From: Nitrospira defluvii
Lineage (GTDB): Bacteria; Nitrospirota; Nitrospiria; Nitrospirales; Nitrospiraceae
NCBI GenBank assembly: GCA_011525625.1
Contig: WYAX01000012.1
Span: 558,001 to 622,000, forward strand
Length of the DNA: 64,000 nucleotides
Direction of reading: 5' to 3'
The translations under genes and the position numbers were made by a program. Positions 52,578 to 61,366 of this stretch are shown piece by piece. Positions within the stretch are counted from its first letter, which is position 1, and every line of letters begins with the position of its first letter. Below the pieces are notes generated by a model that saw only the letters and a program-made list of their open reading frames with translations, was not told the DNA's origin and made no database searches.

Positions 52578-54329
52578 ATGAGTGACCATCGCAATCCGGA
52601 TCAGCCTGCCGCCGGGGGGCATCAATCGCCGCCCCGTGATGCCTCGGCGTCGGCCGATCCGATCGAACTGATAGATGAATGTCTGGCCGCATGTCCCGAG
52701 GGCGATTCCCGCCAAAAGCTCCTCTACCGATTGCGGCATGTGGTGATGGCGCAATCGGTGACGCACGACCGTCGTGATGGTGAGTTGAAGAAACTGAACG
52801 AGGTCGTTGCCAAATTGACGGCGCCTGCCAATCGCGTGGGCCTTCTCGTGGAGTTGCCGGGGGAGGGGGTGGCCCGAATCGTGGTCGGCGGAGCGGAATA
52901 TTACGCCAATACCGATCCCCGGCTGTCGGTGGAGGACCTGAAGATCGGCACGCAGATCCTGGTCAACGAGGCCTATACGGTGATTAAGGCGCTCGGGTAC
53001 GACCGGAATGGGCCGGTGTTGAAAGTCGCCGAGCTCCTGCCGGACGGTCGGATTCGTTTCGAGCAGGAGATGGGCCGGCAGGCGCTGATTCTGCAGCGCT
53101 CGAGCGATTTGCTGGAGGCGGATCTCAAGCCGGGCGATGAGGTTCGAGTCGAGCCGACGCACCGCATTGCCATCGAAAAATTCGAAAACCGGCAGGCCCG
53201 CGCGCATCTGCTGGATGAAGTGCCGAGCGTGACCTGGGAACAGATCGGCGGCCAACATCAGGCGATCGAGGCCATTCGTAAAGCGATTGAATATCCGTTG
53301 CTGCATGCCGATACGTTTTCGAAGTACCAGTTTACGCAGCCGAAGGGGTTTCTCCTGTACGGGCCCCCGGGATGCGGGAAGACGCTGATCGGCCAGGCGG
53401 CGGCGGCCAGCCTGTCACAATTGGTGCGGGAGTCGCAGGGGCAGTCCGGGGCTGAAGGCAAGGCGAAGAACCCCCCTGTCACGAGCGGCGCGTTCTTGCA
53501 CATCAAGGGCCCGGAAATCTTGAACATGTGGCTGGGCGAATCGGAGCGGATCGTGCGCGATCTGTTTGCGAAGGCGCGCGCCAGGCGCAAAGAGGGAGCG
53601 TTACCGTTTATTTTTATCGACGAGGCGGAGTCGGTGTTGGGGACCAGACGGTCGATGCGATCGTTCAATATCAACAACACCCTCGTGCCGATGTTTTGCG
53701 CCGAAATGGATGGGATTGAATCGCTGCAGGATGTGGTGATCATTCTGGCGTCGAACCGGCCGGATTTGATCGATCCGGCGATCCTGCGGCCGGGCCGTAT
53801 CGATCGGAAGATCAAGGTGGCGCGTCCGAACCGCGACGCGGCCGTGGAAATTCTGTCGGTCTATCTCACCGCGGCGCTGCCGCTTGATCAGGCGCTGCTG
53901 GATCGGCACCACCAGGATCATGCCGTTGCCCGTCGTGCGGTCATCGAACAGGTGGTGGACCATCTCTTCTCCCGTGGCGACCAGAATCGCGTGTTATCGA
54001 TTCGGCTCCGGAACGGGCAGAACAAAGTGCTGTACCGGGGCGATTTGGTCAGCGGCGCGATTCTTTCCTCGATCGTGCAGCGGGCGAAGGAGAAGGCGAT
54101 TGAACGAGCGGTTGCGGAGGCTGCCGCGCCATCCGGTGACGGCATCCGTGCGCAGGATCTGCTCGATGCGGTGCAGGAGGAATATCGTGAAGGGGAGATG
54201 CTGCCTCCTGACGATGCGGCAGAGGAATGGTTGAAATTGCTGGATCACCATCCGGAGCAGGTGGTCGGGGTGTCGTCCTTCCGGCGCGGCCGGCCTTCTG
54301 AAGAGCGGTTGGTGAATCAGATTATCTAA
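52578..54329 (+). CDS. mpa: Proteasome-associated AAA+ ATPase (ARC/Mpa)
   Basis: A 583-residue ring ATPase that unfolds tagged proteins into the 20S core. It has an N-terminal coiled-coil segment (VMAQSVTHDRRDGELKKLNEVVAKL), tandem OB domains (about 85-220) and an AAA+ domain with YGPPGCGKTLIGQA, FIFIDEAESVLGTRRS and second-region-of-homology residues ASNRPDLIDPAILRPGR. Actinobacterial Mpa ends in GQYL, which opens the core gate; this one ends RLVNQII, so docking may differ. The start has GGAGGAAGAG. It is the first gene of the proteasome operon, six bp before dop. Confidence 0.93.
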   Translation: MSDHRNPDQPAAGGHQSPPRDASASADPIELIDECLAACPEGDSRQKLLYRLRHVVMAQSVTHDRRDGELKKLNEVVAKLTAPANRVGLLVELPGEGVARIVVGGAEYYANTDPRLSVEDLKIGTQILVNEAYTVIKALGYDRNGPVLKVAELLPDGRIRFEQEMGRQALILQRSSDLLEADLKPGDEVRVEPTHRIAIEKFENRQARAHLLDEVPSVTWEQIGGQHQAIEAIRKAIEYPLLHADTFSKYQFTQPKGFLLYGPPGCGKTLIGQAAAASLSQLVRESQGQSGAEGKAKNPPVTSGAFLHIKGPEILNMWLGESERIVRDLFAKARARRKEGALPFIFIDEAESVLGTRRSMRSFNINNTLVPMFCAEMDGIESLQDVVIILASNRPDLIDPAILRPGRIDRKIKVARPNRDAAVEILSVYLTAALPLDQALLDRHHQDHAVARRAVIEQVVDHLFSRGDQNRVLSIRLRNGQNKVLYRGDLVSGAILSSIVQRAKEKAIERAVAEAAAPSGDGIRAQDLLDAVQEEYREGEMLPPDDAAEEWLKLLDHHPEQVVGVSSFRRGRPSEERLVNQII

Positions 54330-54335
54330 CGGACT

Positions 54336-55856
54336 ATGCACCTCTTCGGCATTGAAACGGAGTACGGCATTACCAGAGAAGACCTCGACGCGGTGGATCC
54401 GGTCGAAGAGTCGATGGAGTTGGTGCGTGCGCATCTGTCTGAGACCTTTGAACGGCGGTGGGACTACCGGGGCGAAGATCCGCATGAAGATGCGCGTGGG
54501 TTCAGGGTCTCCGGTCTGCAGCAGGATAAGGAAGAGGATGACTTCGCCAAGCTGGACGCCCACCGGCCCTACTCGTTTCACGAGATGAAAAGCGACCTGG
54601 TGCTGCCGAACGGCGCCCGCTTTTACAACGACCATACCCACCCCGAGTATTCCACCCCGGAATGTCGCACGCTCAAGGATCTGCTGGCCCACGACCGGGC
54701 CGGCGAGCGTATTGTGCAGCGGGCGGCGGACCGCCGCAACGCACAGCTCGGCGGCGCGCACGTCCAGCTCTATAAAAACAATACGGATTTTCACGGCCAC
54801 AGTTATGGGTGCCATGACAACTATCTGGTGCCGCGCTCGTTGCCCTTTCCTCAGCTGGTGAGCGGGCTGATGCCGTTTCTGGTGAGCCGGCAATTGTTGG
54901 CCGGGGCCGGGAAGGTCGGGATGGAAGCGCAGGAGTCCGGGCATGTGCCTGGTTCTTTCCAACTCTCGCAACGGGCCGACTTCATGGAAGCGGAATTGGG
55001 GGTGGACACGATGCACAATCGTCCCATCCTCAACACACGCGACGAACCTCACGCCGATCGGACCAAGTACCGGCGCCTGCATCTGATCCTCGGGGACGCC
55101 AACATGTGTGAATATGCGACCGCTCTCAAGGTCGGCACCACCAGGCTGGTGCTCGATCTGCTCCGGCGCGGCGCGGCTCCGACCATGGAGTTGGCACAAC
55201 CGGTGGCGGCGATCAAGCAACTGTCGCGCGATCCAGAGCTGAAGGCGACGGTGCGACTCAAGGATGGGCGGGCGTGGTCGGGCTTGGCCATGCAGGAAGA
55301 ATATTGGAATGCGGCCAGCCGGGTGTGCGGAGGCAGTGATCCCGATGCGGACTGGGTCTTGCGCGAATGGCATGAGACGCTCCGACTGCTGAAACAGGAT
55401 CGCGCCCAATTGGTCGGCAAGCTGGATTGGGTGACCAAACAGTGGTTGTTGGAGACGTTCATGCGCGAAGAGCGGTTGACTTGGGAGGATCCATGGCTCG
55501 CCAGCTTGGATCTGGAATATCATAATGTGAACCCCGAGCGTGGATTGTTTCTGGGGCTCGAAGCGGAAGGAAAAACCTGGCGCCTGACGACCGAGCGCGA
55601 CATCGCGGAGGCGTCGGTTGCCGGACCTGCGGATACCCGCGGAGGGTTGCGTGGATTGTGTGTCAGACGGTTCTCGACAGAGATCAGCGGCATGCAGTGG
55701 GAGCGGGTCCAGTTCAGCGGAGGCCTGCGATCGCGCACGTTGGAGATGGGCGACCTGTTTGAGCCGGAAGCCGTGCGGGCCTGTGCGGCGCTGTTGGAAT
55801 CCGCGGCCTCGCCGGCCGACGCCCTGGCTGCCTGGACGAAACGAAAGGAATCATAA
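54336..55856 (+). CDS. dop: Dop: Pup/UBact deamidase-depupylase
   Basis: A 506-residue carboxylate-amine-ligase-fold enzyme. FGIETEYGI holds the metal-binding glutamates, and YNDHTHPEYSTPEC carries the catalytic aspartate. It is called Dop rather than PafA because it has the long Dop-loop insert (DPHEDARGFRVSGLQQD) and lies between mpa and pup, as in actinobacteria. Since the modifier here already ends in Glu, only the depupylase function is needed. It is three bp from the modifier gene. Confidence 0.9.
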   Translation: MHLFGIETEYGITREDLDAVDPVEESMELVRAHLSETFERRWDYRGEDPHEDARGFRVSGLQQDKEEDDFAKLDAHRPYSFHEMKSDLVLPNGARFYNDHTHPEYSTPECRTLKDLLAHDRAGERIVQRAADRRNAQLGGAHVQLYKNNTDFHGHSYGCHDNYLVPRSLPFPQLVSGLMPFLVSRQLLAGAGKVGMEAQESGHVPGSFQLSQRADFMEAELGVDTMHNRPILNTRDEPHADRTKYRRLHLILGDANMCEYATALKVGTTRLVLDLLRRGAAPTMELAQPVAAIKQLSRDPELKATVRLKDGRAWSGLAMQEEYWNAASRVCGGSDPDADWVLREWHETLRLLKQDRAQLVGKLDWVTKQWLLETFMREERLTWEDPWLASLDLEYHNVNPERGLFLGLEAEGKTWRLTTERDIAEASVAGPADTRGGLRGLCVRRFSTEISGMQWERVQFSGGLRSRTLEMGDLFEPEAVRACAALLESAASPADALAAWTKRKES

Positions 55857-55858
55857 CC

Positions 55859-56053
55859 ATGCGATATCTGTTGATGCCGGAGCGTCGTGAAGCGCCCGGC
55901 GATCCGATGCCGACATCTCCGACCCCGTCGGAGGAAGGCGGGGGGCCGAGACGCCCGGACACCGGCTCGCCGGATAAGGACAACCTCTTGAAGCGGATGC
56001 GCAAGGTGGATCCGAAGCAGGCGGAACGATATCGGCAACGGACAGGAGAGTGA
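55859..56053 (+). CDS. ubact: UBact/Pup-like protein modifier
   Basis: A 64-residue disordered protein rich in Pro, Gly and charged residues. Its C-terminal half (KDNLLKRMRKVDPKQAERYR) is the helix that docks with the ATPase coiled coils, and it ends QRTGE. The RTGE end is the hallmark described for UBact of Nitrospirota and relatives; Pup of mycobacteria ends GGQ and needs deamidation. PafA would attach its terminal Glu to substrate lysines. AAAGGA lies nine bases before the start. Confidence 0.92.
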   Translation: MRYLLMPERREAPGDPMPTSPTPSEEGGGPRRPDTGSPDKDNLLKRMRKVDPKQAERYRQRTGE

Positions 56054-56189
56054 GCCCGGCTGCCGAGTCAGGGCTTGTGCTCGCGCAATGCACGGCCTCG
56101 GAAGGCCTTCGTTGGACGGGCGCAGGAAAGCCCTGATCTCCGTGTCCGCCAGACATGACGGGAGCGAACGAGTCGGAAAGGATAGAGCG

Positions 56190-56963
56190 ATGGGGATGCA
56201 GGGGGATTTTTTTCAGCTGCTGAAGGAGCAGGGCTATCAGTTCGGCAATCCGGTGGCGGCCGCCGCCGGCATTGAGGTGCCGACTGCCACGACGATTCTT
56301 GCGCTGAAGTATCGCGACGGGGTGTTGGTCGCAGGGGATCGCCGGGCGACCGCCGGTAACATGGTGATGTACGACCGCACCGATAAGGTGTTGGAGATCG
56401 ATCGATACAGTGTCATGGCTATTGCCGGCGTTCCGGCCACGGCTTATGAGATGGTGCGTGTGCTGGAGCATTCCTTCAAATACTACCGGCGCACGCAGCT
56501 GCAGGAGTTGAGCTTTGAGGGCAAGCTTCGCGCCGTCTCCAAGTTGCTCAAGGAAAATGTGCCGGCCGCGTTGGCGGGCACCGGGGCCGTCGTGCCCGTC
56601 TTCGCGGGGTATGACCATGAGCAGGGCGCGGCCAAGATTTATTTCTACGACATTCTCGGCGCCGAGTTCGAAGCCGTGGAGTATGCGGTGTCCGGGTCCG
56701 GCTCACCGACGATCCGTGGCATCCTGCACTACCAGAACACCTGGGGCCCGCAGCCACTGGCGGCCTTGCCGGAAGAACAGGCGACGGTGCAGGCGTTACG
56801 CTTGCTCTCCAGCGCCGCGGAGTTCGACTCGGCAACAGGCGGGGTCAATCGGGAACTCAACCTCTATCCGGTGGTTAAGTTGATCACCGAGGCCGGTGTC
56901 CGTGTGGTTGCGGATGGCGAGTTGAAACGACTCTACGAACAGGACGTGGTGCGCGCGCGGTAA
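56190..56963 (+). CDS. prcB: Proteasome beta subunit PrcB
   Basis: About 257 residues. The propeptide ends before TTILALKYRDGVLVAGDRR, so the mature N-terminal threonine is present, with Asp17 in AGDRR and Lys33 in the TDKVLEI segment completing the active site. The start MGMQGDFFQ follows AAAGGATAGAG; an upstream frame start at 56088 lacks this. It forms the catalytic rings of the 20S core with PrcA. Confidence 0.94.
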   Translation: MGMQGDFFQLLKEQGYQFGNPVAAAAGIEVPTATTILALKYRDGVLVAGDRRATAGNMVMYDRTDKVLEIDRYSVMAIAGVPATAYEMVRVLEHSFKYYRRTQLQELSFEGKLRAVSKLLKENVPAALAGTGAVVPVFAGYDHEQGAAKIYFYDILGAEFEAVEYAVSGSGSPTIRGILHYQNTWGPQPLAALPEEQATVQALRLLSSAAEFDSATGGVNRELNLYPVVKLITEAGVRVVADGELKRLYEQDVVRAR

Positions 56964-57022
56964 ACTGCGAGGTTCATCCAGCGCGACGGCACCGGCGTGC
57001 CGATTGATAAAGGTGACATCTG

Positions 57023-57862
57023 ATGTACGAAGAACCCTATCGATGGATCGAGGCGGTCGGTAACCGACGGCAGTATCTCGATGAGCAGTTTACGAAAGGC
57101 GCGCCGGTCATGGCCTGTGCCTATGCCGACGGTATTCTGATGCTGACGGCGAGCCGTGGCACGCCCAAGTTGTATGAAATCTACGATCGCATTGCCCTTG
57201 GCGGCATGGGGCATCCGGCCGATCTGGAGAAATTGCGGTTCTCCCTGCTGGAGATGGCGCACATCGAGGGATTCAACCGCTCCCCATCCGATGTGACCGG
57301 CGCTCGATTGATGAAGTACGGGCTGGCCCCTGCCATTAAACAGGCCTTCGAGGAAATCTACAAGGCGCCATTTATCGTGAAGATTCTTCTCGCTGAGTTG
57401 GGGACCAGGCCGGAGCGTGACCTGTTCCTGACCATCAACTACGACGGTACGTTTGAGGAGAGTCGTCGCTGGGCGGCGTTGGGTGCCACCGCCGCCGTCC
57501 AGGCGCAAATGGGGCGATACCTGGATGCACAAGCCGGCTTCGAGCAGGCCCCGTTGAAGCAGGCGGTTGAGACGGCGCTCTGTGCGTGGGCCGTCGGTTC
57601 TCTGGCGCAAGTTGCCGCTGGTGCTGCAGAAGCGGAAGAGCCACCAGGTCCCAGGTCGGTGGAGACCGCGGCGAGTGACGCGTCGACCTTTCCGGACAAG
57701 GCCTCGTTGCTGGCCCATGTGCAGCAGATCGCGACCGAGAAATCCTTAGAATGTATTCTCCTTGAGCGTAGTGGGCCCGGTTCGTCGAAATACCGCGCGC
57801 TCCGTCCCGACGAGTTGGGGGGCTTGTTGCCGTCCGGCATCAGGGCCGGGAGCCCTGCCTGA
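57023..57862 (+). CDS. prcA: Proteasome alpha subunit PrcA
   Basis: A 279-residue alpha-type subunit without a catalytic Thr. YEEPYRWIEAVGNRRQYLDEQFTKGAPVMACAYADGILMLT is the alpha N-terminus that gates the pore. KLYEIYDRIALGGMGHPADLEKLR is the proteasome core fold. The C-terminal 80 residues are longer and more acidic than in most homologues. AAGGTGA lies before the start. Confidence 0.93.
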   Translation: MYEEPYRWIEAVGNRRQYLDEQFTKGAPVMACAYADGILMLTASRGTPKLYEIYDRIALGGMGHPADLEKLRFSLLEMAHIEGFNRSPSDVTGARLMKYGLAPAIKQAFEEIYKAPFIVKILLAELGTRPERDLFLTINYDGTFEESRRWAALGATAAVQAQMGRYLDAQAGFEQAPLKQAVETALCAWAVGSLAQVAAGAAEAEEPPGPRSVETAASDASTFPDKASLLAHVQQIATEKSLECILLERSGPGSSKYRALRPDELGGLLPSGIRAGSPA

Positions 57863-57880
57863 TCGGTTATATCGGTTATT

Positions 57881-59422
57881 ATGTTGAATCGTATTTTCGG
57901 ACTCGAAACAGAGTATGGCCTCCTGGTGAACCAGGATCGGCCTGAGTACTCTCCCTCGTGGGTCGCCCAACGGATTCGCGATCACATTTTTCATGTGGAT
58001 CGGCGGGGGCTGCTCGATCTCCATCATCGCGGTCACGATGAACCGCCTGGCAACGGCGGGTTTTTGACCAATGCCGGGCGGCTCTATATCGACATGGGGC
58101 ATCTGGAATATGCGTCGCCGGAATGCACCACGCTGGCGGATCTAGTGGCGTCGGATCGAGCCGGCGATCGGATCATTCAGCAAACCATCACCGCCTTGGG
58201 TTTGGACGCTACGGTATCCCTGATCAAGAACAATATCGACCACGAAACCGACGCAACATTCGGCTCGCATGAGAACTATCTGGTGAGTCGTCAGTTTCCC
58301 TTCTCCCGGCGCGGGCTTGGGCCGTTGGTCACATTCTTAGTGACCAGACAGATTTTTACCGGCGCCGGGCGGATCGGCTGTGCCAGTGATCCCAATGAGT
58401 GGGTGCAGGTCGGCGGGCTCATTTTGCATCGGCCGGGGCTGCGGGATGCTCAAGACCGGTCCATCGTCCCGTTTCAGATCTCCCAACGGGCCGATTACAT
58501 CGTGAACGATTTCTTCGAATGGGTGCAGCACAACCGGGCGATTGTGAACACACGGGACGAACCGTTGGCCGACCCCAATCAGTATCGACGCATTCACCTG
58601 TTGTGCGGCGATTCGAACATGGCCGAGTATGCCACGGCGTTGAAGATGGGAACCACGGGATTGGTGTTGCAACTGATCGAAGCCGGGCAGGCGCCACGCG
58701 GACTCGGGATCAGCGAGCCGGTTGAGGCCTTGCAGGACATTTCACGTGATCCTGAGCGCCGATGGATCGTGCGACTGGAGTCGGGGCAGTCCATCTCCGC
58801 CATCGATGTGCAGGAGCAATTTCTTGCCGCGGCGCAACGCCATTGTCAGGGGCAGGATGAAGAAACAGATTGGGTGCTCGCTCAGTGGGAATCGGTGCTG
58901 GCCGATTTGCGACGCGGATACGAGACGCTGGTGGGTCGGATCGATTGGGCCTCGAAGTTGTGGTTGCTGGACACCTATCGGGACGCGGAGCAGGTCGCCT
59001 GGGATGATCCCATGTTGAAGAGTCTCGATCTCGAATACCACAATCTGCATCCGGAGCGGGGGCTCTGTTACGGGCTTGAAGAGGAGGGGCGCGCGCCACG
59101 GTTGACGACGGAGAAGGTCGTCCAACTCGCGCAGGAGCATCCGCCTCGAAACACTCGCGCGTTCGGCCGCGGGGAGTTGATCCGTCACCTCTTGGCCGGC
59201 GGCGGGGCCGAACCGGAACAGGAGCCCCCGCATGAATATGACGACCACGCGTCGTACGACTACATTATTAACTGGTCGAATTTTAAGTTGCGGGGTGCCG
59301 TGCCCTTCTTTATGGCCGATCCGTTCAGGACCTATGTGCAGGATGTGCGCAGCCATCTTGCCGGGCGAGCGGTGTTGCCGGACCCACACGATGCGGGAGG
59401 AACGGCGGCTGGATCGTCTTGA
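57881..59422 (+). CDS. pafA: PafA: Pup/UBact ligase
   Basis: A 513-residue ligase that activates the modifier's C-terminal Glu with ATP and links it to lysines. FGLETEYGLLV and YIDMGHLEYASPEC are the metal and catalytic motifs; the Dop loop is absent, and NNIDHETDATFGSHENYLV is conserved. The C-terminal domain (YDYIINWSNFKLRGAVPFFMADPF) is typical. It lies 18 bp after prcA and ends the operon. Confidence 0.93.
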   Translation: MLNRIFGLETEYGLLVNQDRPEYSPSWVAQRIRDHIFHVDRRGLLDLHHRGHDEPPGNGGFLTNAGRLYIDMGHLEYASPECTTLADLVASDRAGDRIIQQTITALGLDATVSLIKNNIDHETDATFGSHENYLVSRQFPFSRRGLGPLVTFLVTRQIFTGAGRIGCASDPNEWVQVGGLILHRPGLRDAQDRSIVPFQISQRADYIVNDFFEWVQHNRAIVNTRDEPLADPNQYRRIHLLCGDSNMAEYATALKMGTTGLVLQLIEAGQAPRGLGISEPVEALQDISRDPERRWIVRLESGQSISAIDVQEQFLAAAQRHCQGQDEETDWVLAQWESVLADLRRGYETLVGRIDWASKLWLLDTYRDAEQVAWDDPMLKSLDLEYHNLHPERGLCYGLEEEGRAPRLTTEKVVQLAQEHPPRNTRAFGRGELIRHLLAGGGAEPEQEPPHEYDDHASYDYIINWSNFKLRGAVPFFMADPFRTYVQDVRSHLAGRAVLPDPHDAGGTAAGSS

Positions 59423-59477
59423 AGGGCTGTGCCCCTGCATGCCGTAAGTCAGCGCGCGCGATGGTTCCTCCCGTACC

Positions 59478-60398
59478 TTACCTCCTGAGACCCACCCGTT
59501 CCATCGCCCCCTTGGACACATCGAACGCAAATCGCAGTTGCACCGCATAATATTTTTGGACGAGACCGGATTGATCCAACGGCCGGTCTTCTTCCCGATA
59601 GAAGGCCAGCTCCGTGTCCCTCCAACGCACGGCAATGCCGACGATCCAGTCGAGTTCCGTCGGGTTCAGGGTATTGCTCGCTTCCCGGTCGGTAAAGAGG
59701 TTCGTGTCGGCATAGAGCACGAGCCTGTTCTTGTATAGATCCAGGTCGGCATGGGCAACGTAGCGGAACAGGGCACGACCGGTGTTGTTCGGGCGGGCAA
59801 AGTACTGACTGTTGTGAAACAGCCAGCCGGCTCCGGCGTAGGCCGTGAGGTTCTGATTGGGAAACGTGCGGCGCCACCAGGTGGAATCCTGGGTGGCCTG
59901 ATAGCGCGCGGTCACCAGCGCGTCCGCATACGCCTGCTTGAGGCCGCGGCGGTCGAGGGGGGCATCACGCTCGTATTGCAGGCGCCAGTTGAACCGGTCG
60001 ATGACCCCCGTGAAGGCAAACGTGGCATCCCATTCCGACAGCGTGATCCAGCCGTCGGTGCGGTCGGAGAAAAAGTTCTGATCCGTGTAAAACGTGAGGT
60101 ATTGTTTGTAGAGATCGGTTTCGAGATGCAGCATGTGGCGCATTCCCACGAGGCCCGTATTGTCCGGTCTGGCGGCAAAGCTGGGGTTTTTGACGAAGGC
60201 ACCCGTCAGCAGGTATCCGCCGAAGAGCGTTTCCTCTTCCTCCCTGGCTTCGTGGTTCGGTTCGTCCATGGACGGGAGCGGTCGACCATACTTTTCGAGT
60301 CCATGGGCAGGTGGTGGTCCATAGGTCAGGAATGGGAGGCAGCAGGTCAGGAGTACCGACCAGAGAAGACGCCGCCTCTGGTGTTGACGCTGCATCAT
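59478..60398 (-). CDS. Probable outer-membrane beta-barrel protein
   Basis: About 306 residues from MMQRQHQRRRLLWSVLL. A signal peptide (LLTCCLPFLTYGPPPAHG) is followed by repeated amphipathic, aromatic beta-strand stretches (HLETDLYKQYLTFYTDQNFFSD; ADLDLYKNRLVLYADTNLFTD), two related halves suggesting an internal duplication. It ends with alternating hydrophobic residues (YAVQLRFAFDVS). Its start overlaps the stop of the lipoprotein gene. The function is unknown. Confidence 0.7.
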   Translation of the reverse strand: MMQRQHQRRRLLWSVLLTCCLPFLTYGPPPAHGLEKYGRPLPSMDEPNHEAREEEETLFGGYLLTGAFVKNPSFAARPDNTGLVGMRHMLHLETDLYKQYLTFYTDQNFFSDRTDGWITLSEWDATFAFTGVIDRFNWRLQYERDAPLDRRGLKQAYADALVTARYQATQDSTWWRRTFPNQNLTAYAGAGWLFHNSQYFARPNNTGRALFRYVAHADLDLYKNRLVLYADTNLFTDREASNTLNPTELDWIVGIAVRWRDTELAFYREEDRPLDQSGLVQKYYAVQLRFAFDVSKGAMERVGLRR

Positions 60399-60805
60399 CA
60401 GGGACAGTTGGCGAAGATCGCTTCGCAATCGTTTGAGGCATCGACTGAACTCGGCACGAAGCGGTAGCGGACCTGGTCGACTCGCTGATTCTGCAGAAGG
60501 ACGGTCGCCCAACAGCCATGATGCACGGTCGGACGGCTGCTCTTGGAGCTCACCATGGACTCTTCCAAGAGCGGTGCTTCCTTATAGTATCGGAGGGTGG
60601 TGAGGGGTCCTTCTTCACGCTCCTGCAGCGGAGTTCCCGCACAGGCCACCACCTCGTGTTTGGACTTGCCTCGGAGGCCTTGTTGGCGGGGAAATCCATC
60701 GGTGACCGGCAGGGCGCCCTGGCAGCCGAGCTGGAGGCCGGTAGCCAGGAGGATCACGAGCGTCGCATGACGCCTGAAGCGTGAAGGCCGCATGATGGTG
60801 GACAT
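60398..60805 (-). CDS. Small lipoprotein
   Basis: About 135 residues from MSTIMRPSRFRRHATLVILL, with lipobox LQLGC. The mature part (GKSKHEVVACAGTP near its start, YRFVPSS near its end) resembles SmpA/OmlA-like small envelope lipoproteins in length and strand pattern, though the match is loose. It is one base-overlap coupled to the beta-barrel gene downstream. Confidence 0.7.
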   Translation of the reverse strand: MSTIMRPSRFRRHATLVILLATGLQLGCQGALPVTDGFPRQQGLRGKSKHEVVACAGTPLQEREEGPLTTLRYYKEAPLLEESMVSSKSSRPTVHHGCWATVLLQNQRVDQVRYRFVPSSVDASNDCEAIFANCP

Positions 60806-61366
60806 AAGGTAGAAGTCAGGCACAGTGGGTAGCACAACCACAGGCTCAAAGCAACCAGCGTGGGTTCCTGCTGCAGTCGGCGAGACTCGTCTGTCTTTCC
60901 CCATGAACTCAGCGGGAATCGGCGGGGGATGAGACGACCGATGTGCCGCCATGTGTGTCAGGATCGTGACACACGTCAGTGGGCTGACTGGCGGAGATGG
61001 TGTGAACGGCGCGAAAGCCGACAACGGTACAGGCGGACGGCCCTGTAGGGAACAACTAGGTTATTTGTAGTAGCCTGCAGAACGTTTTCCGCCGGATGAG
61101 TTGACAAATATGTCTAATTCCCTAGAATAACCTTCGAATCTACGCCACTTTGAGTGGTCGCTGTGTGCCGACACTGAGGCTGTGCGTGCCGCTGACCCTT
61201 CCCCGCTTTCATTGCTCGACATCACCCTGTCTCTCTGGAATCGTTCGTGCGCTTGCAAGAGTCCAGCCTCGCCCGGAGCTCAATGCGTAAACGGGCGATG
61301 ATGATCACTCAGCCTGCATCACCAGGCGATGGATGGACCAGCGCTCAATCTTTCCGGGGAGGATGT
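60806..61366 (+). other. Intergenic region with promoter for the right-edge gene
   Basis: This divergent gap holds the promoter at 61101-61128 (given separately) and no recognisable gene. A GGGGAGG-rich ribosome-binding site lies just before the start at 61367. Confidence 0.5.
61101..61128 (+). promoter_or_regulatory. Sigma70-type promoter candidate
   Basis: TTGACA (61101-61106) and TAGAAT (61123-61128) are separated by 16 bp. The -35 box is perfect and the -10 box has four of six consensus bases. It faces the PilZ fusion gene, 238 bp upstream of its start. Confidence 0.6.

Noticed and set aside
53994..55523. Minus-strand frame of 509 codons
   Set aside because: It covers the mpa-dop junction on the opposite strand; both sense genes are secure.
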